DNA of 64,000 nucleotides from Cynocephalus volans (GCF_027409185.1 NC_084472.1:46053427-46117426), one strand, 5' to 3'. Shown: positions 10,426 through 24,240, counted from the stretch's first letter. The notes: generated by a model from the letters alone, not told the origin. Numbers and translations are program-made.

Positions 10426-13152
10426 CCTAGTGGCTAGAATCGAGCCCTCCCAAGGTGACACGGTACCTGGCCACTAATGCTGACAGCATGTTGGGAAGAC
10501 CACTGAGAAAGAGACACACACACAGCGGAGACAACCCCTCCCACGTCTGAGAGGAAAAGCAAAGAGTTTTAAAGATAAATAAAGCAGCTCTTAATTATTC
10601 ACAGATTATCTGCTTTGCAGCTGGTCTCCAACAAATCCTGCTTGTAGCTCGCTTGTGAGGTCATCCCCTCGCTACTTAGGTGCTCATTCCTGTCTCTGTT
10701 CACAACCCAGCAGAAGCTGAAGGACAAGAAGGCTTCAGCATCTCCCCTCAGAAAGCAAAATATGCCATCCCTCTCTTTGCTGTGCCCTTGGGAATTAGAC
10801 CAGTCATATGTGTAGAAAGTGAAAGATGTTCCAATGTGGTTGCTGTTACCTGACTTGGGCATCAGAGGTGGGATGGAAAGGGGCACTACAGTGGCTCTTG
10901 AGTTCCCTGGAGTTAGATATCCAGGTGGACTTTACTGGCACAGGCCACAGACTGTGACTCAGTGAGTGGTCCCAGCACTGTCTCTTAAGTGGCTAGGCGT
11001 CCTCAGAATGAATGGTATTCATTTATCCATTCTTCAACTGCATGTTGACCCTGGCTATGCAGGAAGCACTGAGCTGGTGCTCTTCAAGCGTTACGGTCCT
11101 CACCTGCAGAGTGGTAACTGGAACCAGAATCAGTGTCTTTCAGTGGAAGAGCTCTTGGCATTTGCGGGTGGAGGGGTAGATGTCAATTTTTCACTAATGG
11201 GGATGTTCAACAGTTTGGTTAGAAAATCTGGCCCTGCCCATTAAAGGCCAGGAGTGACTCCTTCCTAGTCAAATGAGCCAAGGGGGGTTAGTACTGTCCC
11301 CAATTAAGAACCCTGAGACTTGTTTGATAAGATTGCTTCTCAGTCTGAAACTCTACATCTATGATTGTTTGGCTACTGGACACAATAAAAATATGCACAC
11401 TAGAATTGCTGAAGATTTGACAAATTATCAGAATAGTAGGTACATCTTATTCAAATGTCAGAGAATGTTTAACAACAGCAATAGCAGGTAATATCTGTTG
11501 AGCAACTATGTTCTAGGCCCTTGACAAATTCTTTCCTTAGAAGTCTTTAAAGGAGATCTGATTGTTTACTATTTCAGATCATCTGTGCCCTCTAATTTGC
11601 CCCCTTAATTTCAGAGCATTGAGTTGACTGTTGTTTTGCTTCATTTATCATTTGCAGAGTCGTGCAGAGTTCAGATAGGAAAGTACCCTTACAGGGGACT
11701 CTGCATTTTGATGATAATTAAGAAGCAATCTGCCCAGATTCACTCCTTTGTGCTGGATCCAGTGTACTTTCTCTGTACGCCCATGGACTTTATGAACTTA
11801 GAAAACCTGCTGTCTCTTAAGCTATGACATTGCCTTTATGTCAGAGGTCTGAATTTACATTGCTAGTTTTGCAATTTCTTTCTCCCCATTTAGGTCCTAT
11901 GCTTGTAATTTGAGTCAACAGGCACCAGGGGGTGACATGCCAGTCCTGGTATAGCCCTGAGAAATCTGTGCCCTGGTTTCTGGTTAGACTCCTTTTTTTT
12001 ATGGGTGGCAATATGATTTCCTTATAATTTGGTATGAGTACTTCTGCCACCTATGTGGAAAGCAAGAGATATAAATGTCATTAAATCTCAGTTTATGGCA
12101 AATTCTCTCTTAAAATATTCAAAGACTTTTGCAAAAGAATGAAGGAGCCCAAGTGGAAAAACAAGATTATCTATTCTTTATTTTCTGTCTGCAACTAGTT
12201 ACTTTCTACTCTCACCCTTCCTAGCTAATGCTGATGTGAGTGTTTGGAGAGCATAACAAATTAATTTTGCAAAGGTCAGAAGGGATAACTCCCACCCACA
12301 ATTTGCACGTGTTAACCCTGGGGGAGCAGGCATTGACATAAAAGGCACACCATCTGATGGTCTTATCAAATCAATCCGTCTTCTTTCTCTTCCAGGAGAG
12401 TGCTGCACACAGCAGGAGGGGTGGCTGGGCAGTGCAGAGCCTGGAATCCCCTGAGCAAGCAGTGTTTCAGCTGGCTGGACAGATCAAATAACACTTGGGC
12501 TGGTTAACAAAAGACGCAAGTGGGAAGGTGTTGGAAGCCGGAGTGTGGAAATTTACCCAACATTGTTTCTTTAACAGGGAAGGAGACTTGGTCTGAAAGA
12601 TGCCTCATTCCTGTGGCCTCTCTGGGTGTAGTGGAATACAGACAGCCTCTGTCGAGGTGGCATGGATGAGTGGGTGAAAGAGGATGCAGCCCACATTGGA
12701 AGGCTCTGGAGGATTCGGCCTGGCAGCTGAGCTCCCTCTGCATTTGAGACCTCAGGTGTAACTTGGTGTAGACCTCATGAGAGGTGCTTAGTTTTCTCCA
12801 GCTTTTTTCACCAATGCTCACCAGACTGGTTTGCATTTTGGAGTTTAAGGGGAACTAGCAGAAAGGGGAGATGACAGAAGTAGAAAGAAGTCTCTAGAAG
12901 CCTCCCGAATCCATTCACAGGATCCCTTTGTACTGCTTGGAACACAGAAAGAGGCTGTGATACAACTGAGCTTTGGATCATCATCTTACGTAAAGGAACT
13001 CAGCTCAGCAAACAGCTCCCACATTTCAGCTAGAAAGATCCTCTTCTAACAAAGGATTCAAAGGGGAGAGTTTCTGCATCTTTTATTTTGAGGTCCATTA
13101 TGATAGAAACTTTCAACTCCTATAAATAATAATACTGGTTTTTCTTTCCAAG
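10426..13152. other. Sequence upstream of the MAPK4 start-codon exon
   Basis: A short L2-like piece occurs at about 11015-11090 ('atttatccattcttcaactg'). The rest is unassigned. No CpG-rich promoter patch or TATA-led first exon is evident, so the transcription start is probably outside the window. Confidence 0.4.
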
Positions 13153-14115
<963 letters not shown>

Positions 14116-14211
14116 TAGGGGAGGCTTGAGAGTGCAAGATAGGTGACTGGCCTGAAAATTCATTGTTGTAGGGGGTTGGGGAGATCTAGTTCTTACTCTA
14201 GGCTCTGCCAC

Positions 14212-14315
14212 ATGGCCATGACTCCAGGCTGTGCAACAGAGAACTGGACTGGACTGTCTCTAAAATGTCTTTCAGCTCTAAACTCTGTGACTTTAAAATT
14301 GCGTGGTTGTTGAAT
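14212..14315 (+). repeat. MIR fragment
   Basis: Contains 'actggactgtctctaaaatgtctttcagctctaaactctgtgac', a diverged MIR 3' half. Confidence 0.5.
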
Positions 14316-15650
14316 TTGCCTCAAGCATCCTCTTGTGTCTGCTGTCCACCTAACCATCTCCCTAATGTCTGCTCAGGCTTCCCCCAAATCTTCCCCTAGG
14401 AGCCTTACACCCTGGTTCATCTCTCCTCCTCCTCCCATCAAAGCTCACCCATGCTGTGTCCCTTTCTTTTAGTTGGTGGACAGTGGGCATGAATGGCTAA
14501 TCTAATCAACTAATCCTCTCTGTACATTATCCAGCTGATGACTCAGCTCTCTGGGGTCCCATGATGCCTGGCCTCTTGGTGTGATACAAAAGCCATGAGT
14601 GTCAGTGTATTATTGAGATCCTCCACCGTAGTAGGGTAAATGTTCTGCCAGGGGCAGGGATGAGAGCTGATCCAGCCACACTAGTGAAGACAAAGGTCAC
14701 ACTGATTTTTGTTCTCAAGGCCCCAGACCTCCTCTTACCTGATCCACCACTCTCTTCAGGAGCTGGGAGTCCTCTGACATTCTGTTCCTTCCCCTGCCCT
14801 TGGTTCCTGCTACTTTAGGGTGCCTCTGAGCCCCTCAGCTAGAGCATGTCACCAGGCACCTTTCAACAGAGCTGGGGAGGTGGGGGGAGGGGGCAGCCTC
14901 CTGCCAAAACCTTTGTGCCATGAAATTTTTTATTGGAACAAAATATCCCCGAGGCAGTAGGTGCATCATAAACTGTTATCAGCCAAGGAGTGGGGGCAGG
15001 TCAAGGAAGAGAGGTGGTTCTGACCTTGATCACGCTCTGGCTTTCTCCCTGAGGTCCCATTCCTCTCTCTCCCTTGTCCGCCGGCATAGAAGGGCACCAG
15101 TCTGCCTGGTGCACCTGCAGAGGGAGGCTATCGAGGGGCAGAGGAGGCAGGGCTCCCTATCCCACTATCACTGGCTGGGCTCCAGCTCAGATTTCAGACC
15201 CCAAATCAGCCTAGCTGGCTCTGGCTCCTTGGTGCCACAAATTACCTAGCTGCCTTAACCACAAGCTTGCCCTCTGCCCGCCTCCTGCTGCCAGGCCATC
15301 TGTCAAAACTGACAGCCAACTCTATAGGCAGGAATGTCCGTGCCCTTCTCTGTCCTCCTAGTGTCCTGAGCTGTTTCTTCCTTCTCTTTCTGCCAAGGAG
15401 CAATGACTCCAAACAATCAAACTAATCAATTCGTATTTGGTAAAAGAACCAGAGAATCCACAACACTTGTATCTGGGATGCACAAAAACCACCTTGTGAA
15501 CTGGAATAAACCAGTGCACTTGGGAATCATGATGAAAGGGTCTGAGTAAGTGACCTGCTACAGGGAAAATGCTTAGAACAGCATGCAGGAGGCCCTCAGT
15601 AAAGTCGGGGAAGATGGTTTGTTGCAGTGAAGACTGGCTGTGGTAGTGGT
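14316..15650. other. Unassigned intronic sequence
   Basis: No exon or repeat family is recognised. A G-rich patch at 14872-14896 is the only compositional feature. Confidence 0.35.
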
Positions 15651-15659
15651 TCTTTGGGG

Positions 15660-15850
15660 CAGTGTGGTGTGAGGAAGCAACACTAGGAGGAGTCAGGGGT
15701 CTGGGCTCCCTTCCGATGGTGCTAGCTTGGATGTAGATGTCACGCAATGTCTGAGAACCTCAGTTTCCCCATCTTTAACAGGGATAATAATCTGCCCTGT
15801 CTGCCCCTCTGGCTCATGGTTAAGAATCAAAATGAGTCATGAAGGTGGAA
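15660..15850 (+). repeat. MIR SINE
   Basis: 'gtctgagaacctcagtttccccatctttaacagggataataatc' is a clear MIR core and 3' region. Confidence 0.7.
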
Positions 15851-15879
15851 TTCCTTGGAAAACTGTAAGGGCTACATCC

Positions 15880-15965
15880 ATTCATTTAATGGGTGTTGGC
15901 TGAGCACACACCAAGCCCAGGCCCAGGGCTGGGGCCGGGGAGAGGCCGAGGCTCATGCCACCCAT
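15880..15965 (+). repeat. L2 LINE fragment
   Basis: 'atccattcatttaatgggtg' followed by 'gctgagcacacaccaagccc' is an L2 3'-end variant. Confidence 0.5.
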
Positions 15966-16299
15966 CCATAAGGGCTGTGTGCAGTATCGTGGTCCTGTCA
16001 CCTGGGGCTGGGAAGCCACTTCCCCAGACATGACTTTCATTTTCCCGACACAGAGGAATTAGATGTTCTGACTTACTTTTTTGGGCTGTCTTCAGGAAAA
16101 TTAGCAGTGGGAGGTTAAAAAATAATTGCAGCTAGTTAGGAGCTCAGTAGGTACCCACGTCATCCCTCGCCCGTGGCAGGCAGGCGCCACCTGCCCCCAC
16201 CCCGCTACCTCCCTCACACACCGTCTGCTTTTAGCTTCCTGCCCTCTCTTCCCCCAGTGATGACGAAAAGGCTTTATATTTGGTGCTTTTATTTATCTG

Positions 16300-16440
16300 A
16301 TGTGCATTTAAATCAGTTCTCATTTAATCCTCATAATGCTGTGAAGCACTTAGGGCAGATGGTCCTTTTTAAAATGGAGAGAAATGTCTTTCCCAAGCTT
16401 CTATGGCTGATGGTGGCAGAAGGGCTCTAGGACTGGGAAC
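16300..16440 (-). repeat. MIR-like fragment
   Basis: 'catttaatcctcataatgctgtgaag' followed by 'aaatggagagaaatgtcttt' resembles MIR read in reverse. Confidence 0.45.
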
Positions 16441-16449
16441 CTCTCACGT

Positions 16450-16745
16450 CCTGATGAGGGTCTTTCCACATGCCATCTCCTTCATGAGGTCTTTCTGGAT
16501 TCTGGGTTGGAATTCATCTTTCCTTCCTCTGAATTCCCATGTCAGTTTTTCCCCATCCCACAACCTGTAGCTTCTAACACTGATTGTTCTCCACTTTTTC
16601 TTATGGGTACTCATGTCTGTGTCGTGGTCTCTCCTAGGCTGAGTCCCTTAACTCCTAGAGGGCCGTCTCTTCTTCATATTCCCCATGGAGTCTGATCACT
16701 GTGCCTGAGACGTGGCCCTCCATTGATTGTGTTGACTGTGTCAAA
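16450..16745 (+). repeat. L2 LINE fragment
   Basis: L2 3'-UTR style text runs from 'acatgccatctccttcatg' to 'actcctagagggccgtctct'. Confidence 0.55.
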
Positions 16746-17504
16746 TGGATGGAAGAATCGTCATCAACCAGCACATTGCATATAGGAAGCTATTAGGTTC
16801 ATTGATTCGCGTGGTTAGAAGGGTCGACGCTCAGAAAAAGCGCATATCATTCTTGCAGACAGTGGATTGGTCGGGGGCAGATGTGGGCATCTGCTCTGTC
16901 TAGGGTGCTTGGAGGATGCTGTCAACAAGCAAAGGGCTCTAAACTTTGCTACCCCTCCTAAAGTTTTATGGCCCCCCTGACTCCCTTTGAAGAAGACCGT
17001 GCTCACCCGAGTTGCAGCTAGTGCCTTTGTGTAGTACAAAAAAGGTGCTGCTCCTTTTGCCAGGCTGACATAGCCCAGTGCCGGTGACAGGCTTAGTGAT
17101 CCCACCAGGGGCTGGATTCAGCCTCTCAGCTAAGCACCACGCCCACAGCAACGTGCAGCAGCCTGGTCCTCACGCTCCCCATCGTCCTCATGGGTGGACA
17201 GTACATCTCTTTCACTTCCACATACCCCCGTCTGGAACAGGGCCTGACATGGGGCAGATGCCATTGGGTTTGCTGGAGGAGATGCCAAAGGAAATGGCCT
17301 TCTCTTCTCAAATGAGCAACTGGCCACACTGGGGCTCCAGGTCACAGTCAGGGAGCGTTCTGGGTATATGTCCCTCTACTACACCACCTCTAGAGTCCTT
17401 GGTCTTTGTGAGGGCCAGAGGGCAACTACAGGCTCCTGTAGCTCAGTTGGGGAGGTGGCAGTGGGGGCGATGGGGGATGTTCTGATGGTTCTCTCTCAAG
17501 AGAG

Positions 17505-17865
17505 GGAGCCTGGGAAACACTTTTGTGATTACTCACCTCACTAATTGCACAACCTTGGGCAAACCCTTTCCTTACCTCGCTGGTTCCTAGAGTAAGAGAT
17601 CTGTAAAAAGACCTCACAATCATCTTGTCCATCCCCTTCATTTCACAGATGATAAAACTGAAGGGGGCTGAGCGTGTGTATTGAGTCCGTGTCCACTGTT
17701 TTTTCTGAACCTCACTTCTCAATTGTCTTATCTACCAAGCGTGGATAGTCATTCCTGTTTTGCTTATTTCATAGGATTCTTGTTAGAGTCAAATGGAAGT
17801 GTGGATGTCAAAGTGCTTTCAGATGTACAAGGGCTAAATCACTAACAGAACTATTTGCCCAAATA
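17505..17865. repeat. MIR-derived patch, probably two overlapping copies
   Basis: 'tgcacaaccttgggcaaacc', 'ccttcatttcacagatgataaaactgaag' and 'tcttatctaccaagcgtgg' are MIR-like segments in mixed orientation. Confidence 0.5.
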
Positions 17866-18582
17866 GATGCCATGGCAGTACCAGGCAGACACCCAGACGT
17901 CAGTGTTCCCTCTACTGAGGTATGGACCCAACTCCTACATAATGGCCAAAGGATGCGTCATGAGGCCCACCTGAAGGTGGCTTCCCAGCCTGTGGTCCTG
18001 TTATAAACCCCTTTCTGCCTGCTTCCCTGGCAGGCCCACTGATTAGTTTCCTGTTGTTTGTGCCAAGAAGAGGCAGCTGAAGGATTGGAGCATGTTTTCA
18101 TTTGAATTTATCCTATTAGGAAGTAGATGATGTCAAAAGAAAAAAAATATATCGTGTAAGATTCACTGAGCCCTGTGTGCAGAGGGCCCAAGCAGCACAT
18201 CCACAGCCTGGTTAGTTGTGTGAATGCTTCCCTTCAGGAAGGGCCACTGTGGCCTGGAGAAAGAACCACTTTCATCCTGCCATGGGGTCCTCACTGGGAC
18301 TGCTGGGGGACTCCAGCCGACCTGCCTTTTGTGGGGAGTGGTAGGCAGAAAATACCGAGGAAAGAAAAGCAAAGGAGGGGGCCCATCTGGATTTGGGTAA
18401 CCAAAGGCTCTAGTGTTTTGGTGGATCATTCGAGCAGATCTAAGTTTTCTGCTAGGCTGGCCTGTCTTGAAGCCCTAACCCACATCTACTTAACAGCCCT
18501 GTCTTCGTATCTCGTTCACGATCAGAACGCGTTCGTGCTTGGCCTCCATATCTCATCAGGATTCCTTAACAATCAGCCAGCA
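17866..18582. other. Unassigned intronic sequence
   Basis: No family is recognised. A long frame at 18175-18783 runs through the MER5A copy and shows no protein family, so I do not regard it as a gene. Confidence 0.35.
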
Positions 18583-18769
18583 CAGTGGTTCTCAAAGTGT
18601 GGTCCCAGACCAGCGGCAGAAGCTTCACCTGGGAACTCATTAGAGATGCAAATTCTCAGGTCCCATCTCAGAACTGCTGAATCAGAAACTCTGAGGGTGG
18701 GGCCTAGCCATCTGTGTTTTCACAAGTCTCCTGGTGATTCTGATGCTCCTGAACTTTTAAGAACCACTG
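18583..18769 (+). mobile_element. MER5A-type hAT-Charlie MITE
   Basis: Terminal CAGTGGTTCTCAAA and its inverted counterpart TTAAGAACCACTG bound a 187-bp element with the MER5 core 'ctgaatcagaaactctgagg'. Confidence 0.85.
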
Positions 18770-18779
18770 ATCTGAAGAA

Positions 18780-19521
18780 ATAGAACAGTTTATCTATCAA
18801 CAGACAGCTGATGCTCTTGCTGATGTATTTGCTGATGTTGGGAGATGTGGTTCTCAAACTTCAGCACAACGAAGATGACTAACAACGCCTCCCAGATAAT
18901 ACAGGTGTGTTTGAAGCAGGTACCTTAACTCGAATGGGTAGCTGATGGTGGGGATATCAGGCACTGTGACAGGGAATCATGAAGATTGTTTTAGTCAAGA
19001 TGACTTTGTAGGGCCTTAATCACATCTCCTTGGAAAATGCCTATTCCACCATCATATATTTGGCAGAAAACTACACAAACCAGGGAGAGATCCAAACCCA
19101 GAAGGAGTATTGGTTCCACTTAGGTTTGATTTTAACAATTAGCTAGGTGATATGAGCAACGATTTTGGAAAACATATGCTTTCCAGTCTGGTGTAAATTA
19201 CTTCACTAGATGTTATTTAAAAACAAAAACACTGATTTCACAGTTCAGTAAGATTGAGTATTTGATTAAGGGCTCGGAAAATTACTGTAGTTTGCTAAGT
19301 CTTGTGGTTCAATTTAAGGCCCCTAAGGAGGCAAAGAGATATATGACGTGGAACACACACAGCTAGCTTACAAAGGTGTTTGCACGGGAGCTTTGGGCGT
19401 GGGGTTTATGCTGGCTGAATCACACTGATCAACCTCACCTCCTCTCTCTCCTGGCCATTCTGCCAGCCTTTGATGGCATCTTAGGCCAAGATAACCTCTT
19501 CTGTCTGCCTGGGAAGACACA
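18780..19521. other. Mostly unassigned intronic sequence
   Basis: A small MER5-like piece, 'tgtggttctcaaacttcagc', lies at 18847-18866. The rest is AT-rich and unassigned. Confidence 0.35.
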
Positions 19522-19531
19522 CAGAAAGCTC

Positions 19532-19686
19532 TTTTTTTTTTTTTTTTTTTTTGTTGTTGTCTTTTTCGTGACCGGCACTCAGCCAGTGAGTGCACCGGCC
19601 ATTCCTATATAGGATCCGAACCCGCAGCAGGAGCGTCGCTGCGCTCCCAGCACTGCACTCTCCTGAGTGTGCCATGGGCTCGGCCC
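19532..19686 (-). mobile_element. Dimeric CYN SINE (tRNA-Ile derived)
   Basis: Read on the minus strand it begins 'gggccgagcccatggcac', carries a B-box-like 'gggttcggatcctatatagg' and a second head 'tggccggtgcactcactggctgagtgc', and ends in an oligo-A tail (T21 at 19532-19552 on +). Perfect 10-bp target duplications CAGAAAGCTC sit at 19522-19531 and 19687-19696, so it is a clean retroposition. Confidence 0.9.
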
Positions 19687-19699
19687 CAGAAAGCTCCTT

Positions 19700-20865
19700 T
19701 AAAGCACAAATTCCCTTGAAACTGAAACTAGGAAGAGGAATGTTCATTTCTATAGCTGAAATAGGGTCTTTGCTGGTGATCAAGAGAGTGGCCTTTTGGT
19801 GTCTATGTGCTTATATTCTGGGTGGTCTCCACATCACAGAAGGCAAACCTCAAGGTGTAGGGAGTGCAGAAGGACTTGCCCAGGACCCTAGAATAGTTCT
19901 GGGCTCCATAGCGCTGGCTCTGGGAGGGGCCCAGCCACCCACAGAAGCCAGGGTTTCATGAGAAAATGGGCTTGTGGAAGGACACCTTGCTGAGAGCCCA
20001 GCTAGCAGGGAAGCTGCTTACTTCTTAAGCCACTAAGCGTGTTATTCCAAATCAGTGGAGCTGAAAAGATTTATTTAAAAGACTATGAAATATCCCTTTT
20101 AAAAGGGAAAAATATGACCTAGGGGATTAGAGCAGAGGTTGTCTTAGAGAGTCAAGTGTCCCTGAACACTTGGGCAGACTTGAAAAGCTAATTTTGTTGG
20201 CTTTCAATGCCTCCCCCACCCCCTTCTTAGTTTAGAAGAGGACCCCAGGAGCAGATTCTTCACACTGCCTCTGGGCTTCCCTGGGTCCTCTTCTACCCGC
20301 TCTCAGAAGAACATCACACCTAGGTCTCCCTTCCTGGGAAGCAATCCCACTGAGCCCCAGGGGCAATATTATAAATCTTTAACCTTTGGCATGGCTCAGG
20401 CACTAGCCAATCAGAAAGAAAGCCAGCCAGAGTCCTAGGCAGTGTGCTGGAGGCCCCCTGCTTGCCAGGAATTGGCCCTTTATTGCCCGATCAAGTGATC
20501 AGCAAGGGAGTCAGGGGCATGGAGCAGTGGTTATTTACCAACCAGTGTGCAGGTGTTTCATTGTTCTAACAACTGGCCAGTGCACACCAGCCAGGCTGTG
20601 TTGCTGTCCTCCTCATATCAAAGCTCAGCCTTTCAAATGTGCCTCTGGGTGGGTCTGGGTCTCCACTAAGGGTGAGCCTTTGATTAAATTAAAAGGCTCA
20701 GTAGCTCCCTCCTCAGAACCTCTTACTGCCACACCAGCCTACTCACTCAGCTGGTACCTACCTCACAGTTAGAGCTGCCACTTCCTATGGCAATCACCAA
20801 AGTTAGAGAAAAATTCAAGAAGCAGGAAGTCTGCAGCCTGCTAGAGGTGCTGGAGAGGAGCTAGT
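19700..20865. other. Unassigned intronic sequence
   Basis: No exon or repeat family is recognised. Confidence 0.35.
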
Positions 20866-20868
20866 ATG

Positions 20869-20943
20869 AGGGTACTTCAAAAAGTTCATGGAAAAGGAGA
20901 ATTAAAAGATAATACAAATATCTCCATGAACTTTTTTCACGTA
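20869..20943 (+). mobile_element. Short palindromic MITE
   Basis: The 5' end GGGTACTTCAAAAAGTTCATGGA pairs with TCCATGAACTTTTTTCAC at the 3' end, leaving a short internal 'gaattaaaagataataca'. A second copy of the same element, split by a SINE, is at 35168-35343. Confidence 0.75.
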
Positions 20944-20959
20944 GTGCAGGCTTGCTAGG

Positions 20960-22440
20960 GACATGTTCTTTGTTTACCTAGAAAGTAACTTTATTTTACT
21001 GCCTTTTTAAAGTTTATTTTCCTTGGATATAAATTCAAAACTTACGAGTTTTTTCTCTTTCACTACTTAAAAAAAGTGGCATTGCTTTATTTCTTGTCCC
21101 TGTTGAGTCTGAAGAGAAGTTAGTCTTCATTCATGATAATGTTCCCCTGTGTAATGTGTCTTTTTTCTCTGGCTGCTTTCAGGATTTTCTCTTGATCTTT
21201 AACTTTCAGCAGCTTGACTGTGCTGAGCCAGACGTGGTTTTATTTGTATATATCCTATTTAGGGCTCACTGAAGAGCTTGATCTGTAAGTTGATTTTTTT
21301 TCACCAAATTTGGGACATCTTCAACAATTTTTTTCCTGCCCCACTTTTTTCCTCTCTTCACCTTCTGGACTCTGGTTACGTATGTGTTAGCTTGATATTG
21401 TCCCCCTAAAATGTCCAATTTTTTTCTTTTTTTAAGAATGGGTAATGTCTATGTTTCTATCTTCAGCTTCACTGACTCTTTCTTCTGCCATCTCTAGTTT
21501 GCTGTTAATCTCATTCAGTGAATTTTTTTATTTTAGATAATGTACTTTTCTGCTCTAGAATTTCCATTTGGTTCTTTTTTATAGTTTTCACTTGTGTCCT
21601 GAGATTTCCCATCTCTTTGTTCATTAAGACCATATTTTCCTTTAAACCTTTAGACATATTTATGATAGTTTAAAGTCTTTGCTAGTTCCCATATCTGGGA
21701 CAACTCAGGGTCTGTTTTCTATTGATGACTTATTTTTCTTGAATTTGGTTGACATTTTCCTGCTCTTCCATGTTGCTAGTATTTTTTTTGGCTGTTTGCA
21801 GACATTGCAGTTGATATTCTGAAAGGAGTCTGAATTATATTGTCTTCCTTTAATGAGTGTTGGACTTTGTTCTGGTAGGCAGTTAATTTACTGATGGTTC
21901 CACTTGATCCTATCAAGGCTTGTCTTTAGGCTTTGATAGGGCAGCCCTAAAGTAGTGCTTACTTAAGAGCATGGTCCTTAATCCTATGGCACGGCCTTTC
22001 TATTGTCTCACTGCAATGCCTGGAATGTTAACAAGGTGTTTTGCCTCTGGTTGGACTGGAACTCCAATGTCTCCTAGCACTTTGCAATCTCTAATATATA
22101 TCCCTGTTCTGTTCTTATTTCCAAAGTAGCTTCTCTTTGCTAGACCTCTCCAGAGTCTTACCCTGTGTATGTGCAACCCAGCCCTCAGCCAAAGATCTAT
22201 GGGGACCCCACACAAACTTCTGGACCCCTAGCCTACAAAGCTCCTTTCTCTCCAGTATACCTAGGCAGAGTGCCAGGGCAAACATGAAGCTCCACTTGTG
22301 TTTCTTCCCCTTCTCTCAGGGATCCTGCACAGCCTATTGTCCAATGCCTGAAGACATCTGCTATGTATGTTTTTCCAGTTTTATAGTTGCTTACAACAGG
22401 AGGACAAATTCAGAACCATTTACTACACCATGACTGGAAA
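20960..22440 (-). repeat. L1M-type LINE relic (antisense)
   Basis: The text 'ctgctttcaggattttctcttgatctttaactttcagcagc', 'attgtccccctaaaatg', 'tctagaatttccatttggttc' and 'ggacaactcagggtctgttttctattgatg' matches my memory of an antisense ancient L1 segment. No open reading frame remains. The subfamily and strand are tentative. Confidence 0.5.
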
Positions 22441-22600
22441 TGGCCAGCTCTAACATTTAATGACATAATGTTCTGTGTGACGAATTATCTTCTGATGCTA
22501 GATTGTAAGCACCTTGAAGGATGAAGCCACTTTGTTGGTGGCTTATCTCTACATCTCCTGTGGCATGCTTAACAAGTATTATTAAATGGAGTTAAGTGGG
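22441..22600 (+). repeat. L2 LINE fragment
   Basis: 'ctagattgtaagcaccttgaaggatgaagcc' followed by 'ctctacatctcctgtggcat' is a typical L2 3' UTR. Confidence 0.6.
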
Positions 22601-23079
22601 AGAGCCTGGGGGATAAGTATTGAACAATGTGCTCCTTCTTCCCTTCACATCTGAGATTTGTAAGAAAACTCCCTTTCAGATAGTATCTTCTGTCTTGAGG
22701 AGCAGGATCCCCACCTCCAGTCTTTGCTCCAGTCTCTCCAGTTGGGTACTCCCAAGTTGTAAATGTCTCAGAAACATGACACTGTCTTATTCTATAGGAA
22801 AATATTCCTTTGTTTATACTGGAGAAGGATGATTAGAAAAGTGAATCAATTTTTTTTCTTGAAATGTGGTTTCTTTATTCAGCCTTTGCTGTAGCAGCCT
22901 GTTGAGAAGACAGTAATGTAGAAAGAGAAGGCTCAGGGAGGGAGGATCATATTGCTATGATTATCCTGACTTTTGTGGCTACCTTCTAGATCAGTATCAC
23001 ACATCTCTGAGCTGGGTGAGACCAGCCCTTATCTCTAGCTTCATTTGCTGCCACCCCACTCTTCTTGTATTATAACACC

Positions 23080-23312
23080 CGACTTGCCACCGTTCCCTGG
23101 GAAATACCATATCTGGTGACAGCTGTGTTTCCACACACTTCCCTCTGCTCTCTCATAAACTCCTACTTATCCCTATGGGCCCTGCTCAAATGTTCTACCT
23201 CTGCGAAGCTCTGCCCACCTCTTCAGGGGAGAGTTAATCACGCCTTCCTCTGGTTGCCCAAAGTAGTTATCCCCACAGTATTGTGACAATCTACACGCCT
23301 CTTCCCCCTTGC
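23080..23312 (+). repeat. L2 LINE fragment, left part
   Basis: 'ggccctgctcaaatgttctacctctgcgaag' and 'cgccttcctctggttgcccaaag' are L2-like. The copy appears to resume at about 23770 after the LTR insertion. Confidence 0.55.
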
Positions 23313-23759
23313 TGTGGATTGAATGTCTCTCCAAAACTAACTGAAACTTAACCCTCATTGTAATAGTGCTAAGACAGTGGGAAATCCAATTAGGATATTT
23401 GAAAGGTAGGGCCTTTAAGAGGTGATTAGATTGTAAGGACTATGCCCTGTGAAGGACTGATCCATTCATGGAGTAATGGGTTGATGGTTTAATGGGTTGT
23501 CATGGTCATGGTTCTGATGGCTTTATAAGGAGAGCAAGTGAGAAGGTTAGTTCTCCCTTGCTCTTGCTCATTCCATTCTCTCACCATGTGACACCCTGCA
23601 TTGCCACAGGATCCTGTAAAGAGTTCCAGTCCAGAAGACCCTCACCAGCACCCCCTGGACCTCAGACTTTTCAGCTTCTAAAAGTATAAGAAATTTCATT
23701 TCTTTATAAATTACCAGTTTCAGGCATTCTTTTATAAGCAACAGAAACGAATTAATACA
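23313..23759 (+). mobile_element. Complete solo LTR of MaLR (MLT1/MST) type
   Basis: The 447-bp unit starts TGTGGATTGAATG and ends AATTAATACA. It contains 'ttagattgtaaggactatg', 'tttataaggagagcaagtgag' and the 3' segment 'ataaattaccagtttcagg'. There are no internal sequences, so it is a solo LTR. Target duplications are no longer readable. Confidence 0.8.
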
Positions 23760-23769
23760 CCAGGTAGAC

Positions 23770-23885
23770 CCAGTGGGTTCCTTAGGAAAGAGTGTATATC
23801 TCATTCATTTCTATATTCCTGGCACCTAGCACATATTTGACCCATAACATAATGCTCATTAAGTGCTTATTGACTAATGAACAAG
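23770..23885 (+). repeat. L2 LINE fragment, right part
   Basis: 'ttcatttctatattcctggcacctagcaca' and 'aagtgcttattgactaatga' are L2/MIR 3'-end text. It continues the L2 broken by the LTR. Confidence 0.5.
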
Positions 23886-24044
23886 CCAAGCCTCTGCCTT
23901 TCTATTAAATCGAGCATGGTCCCCAAGAACCTCTCAGGAGAAAGCATAATTTCTCTTCCTCAGAGCAGTTTTCAAATGTTTGAAGTCATCTGTCAGGTGC
24001 CTCTAAATCTCTGCAGGCTAGACCCACTTTGTCTCTACTCTAAT

Positions 24045-24240
24045 ATTCAGGTACTGTTCTGGGTGCATGACAGGTGTTAACCAACTTAATCCTCATAACA
24101 ACCAAATGTAGTAATAAGTGCTGTTGTCCCCATTGAGGCACAGAGAGAAGCTTGCCCAAGGTCACCCCACTAGTAAATGGCAGAGTTGGATTCGTGGTTC
24201 AGAAGCCATGCACTCTAGTGCTTTGATGGCTATTGATGGT
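24045..24240 (-). repeat. MIR SINE
   Basis: 'aatcctcataacaaccaaatg' followed by 'aagcttgcccaaggtcacccc' and 'aaatggcagagttggattcg' is MIR in reverse. Confidence 0.7.

Noticed and set aside
1..13152. MAPK4 promoter or CpG island
   Set aside because: I saw no CpG-dense stretch or convincing first exon. The transcription start is probably further upstream.
18175..18783. 202-codon open frame on the plus strand
   Set aside because: Its second half runs straight through a MER5A transposon, and no protein family is recognisable.
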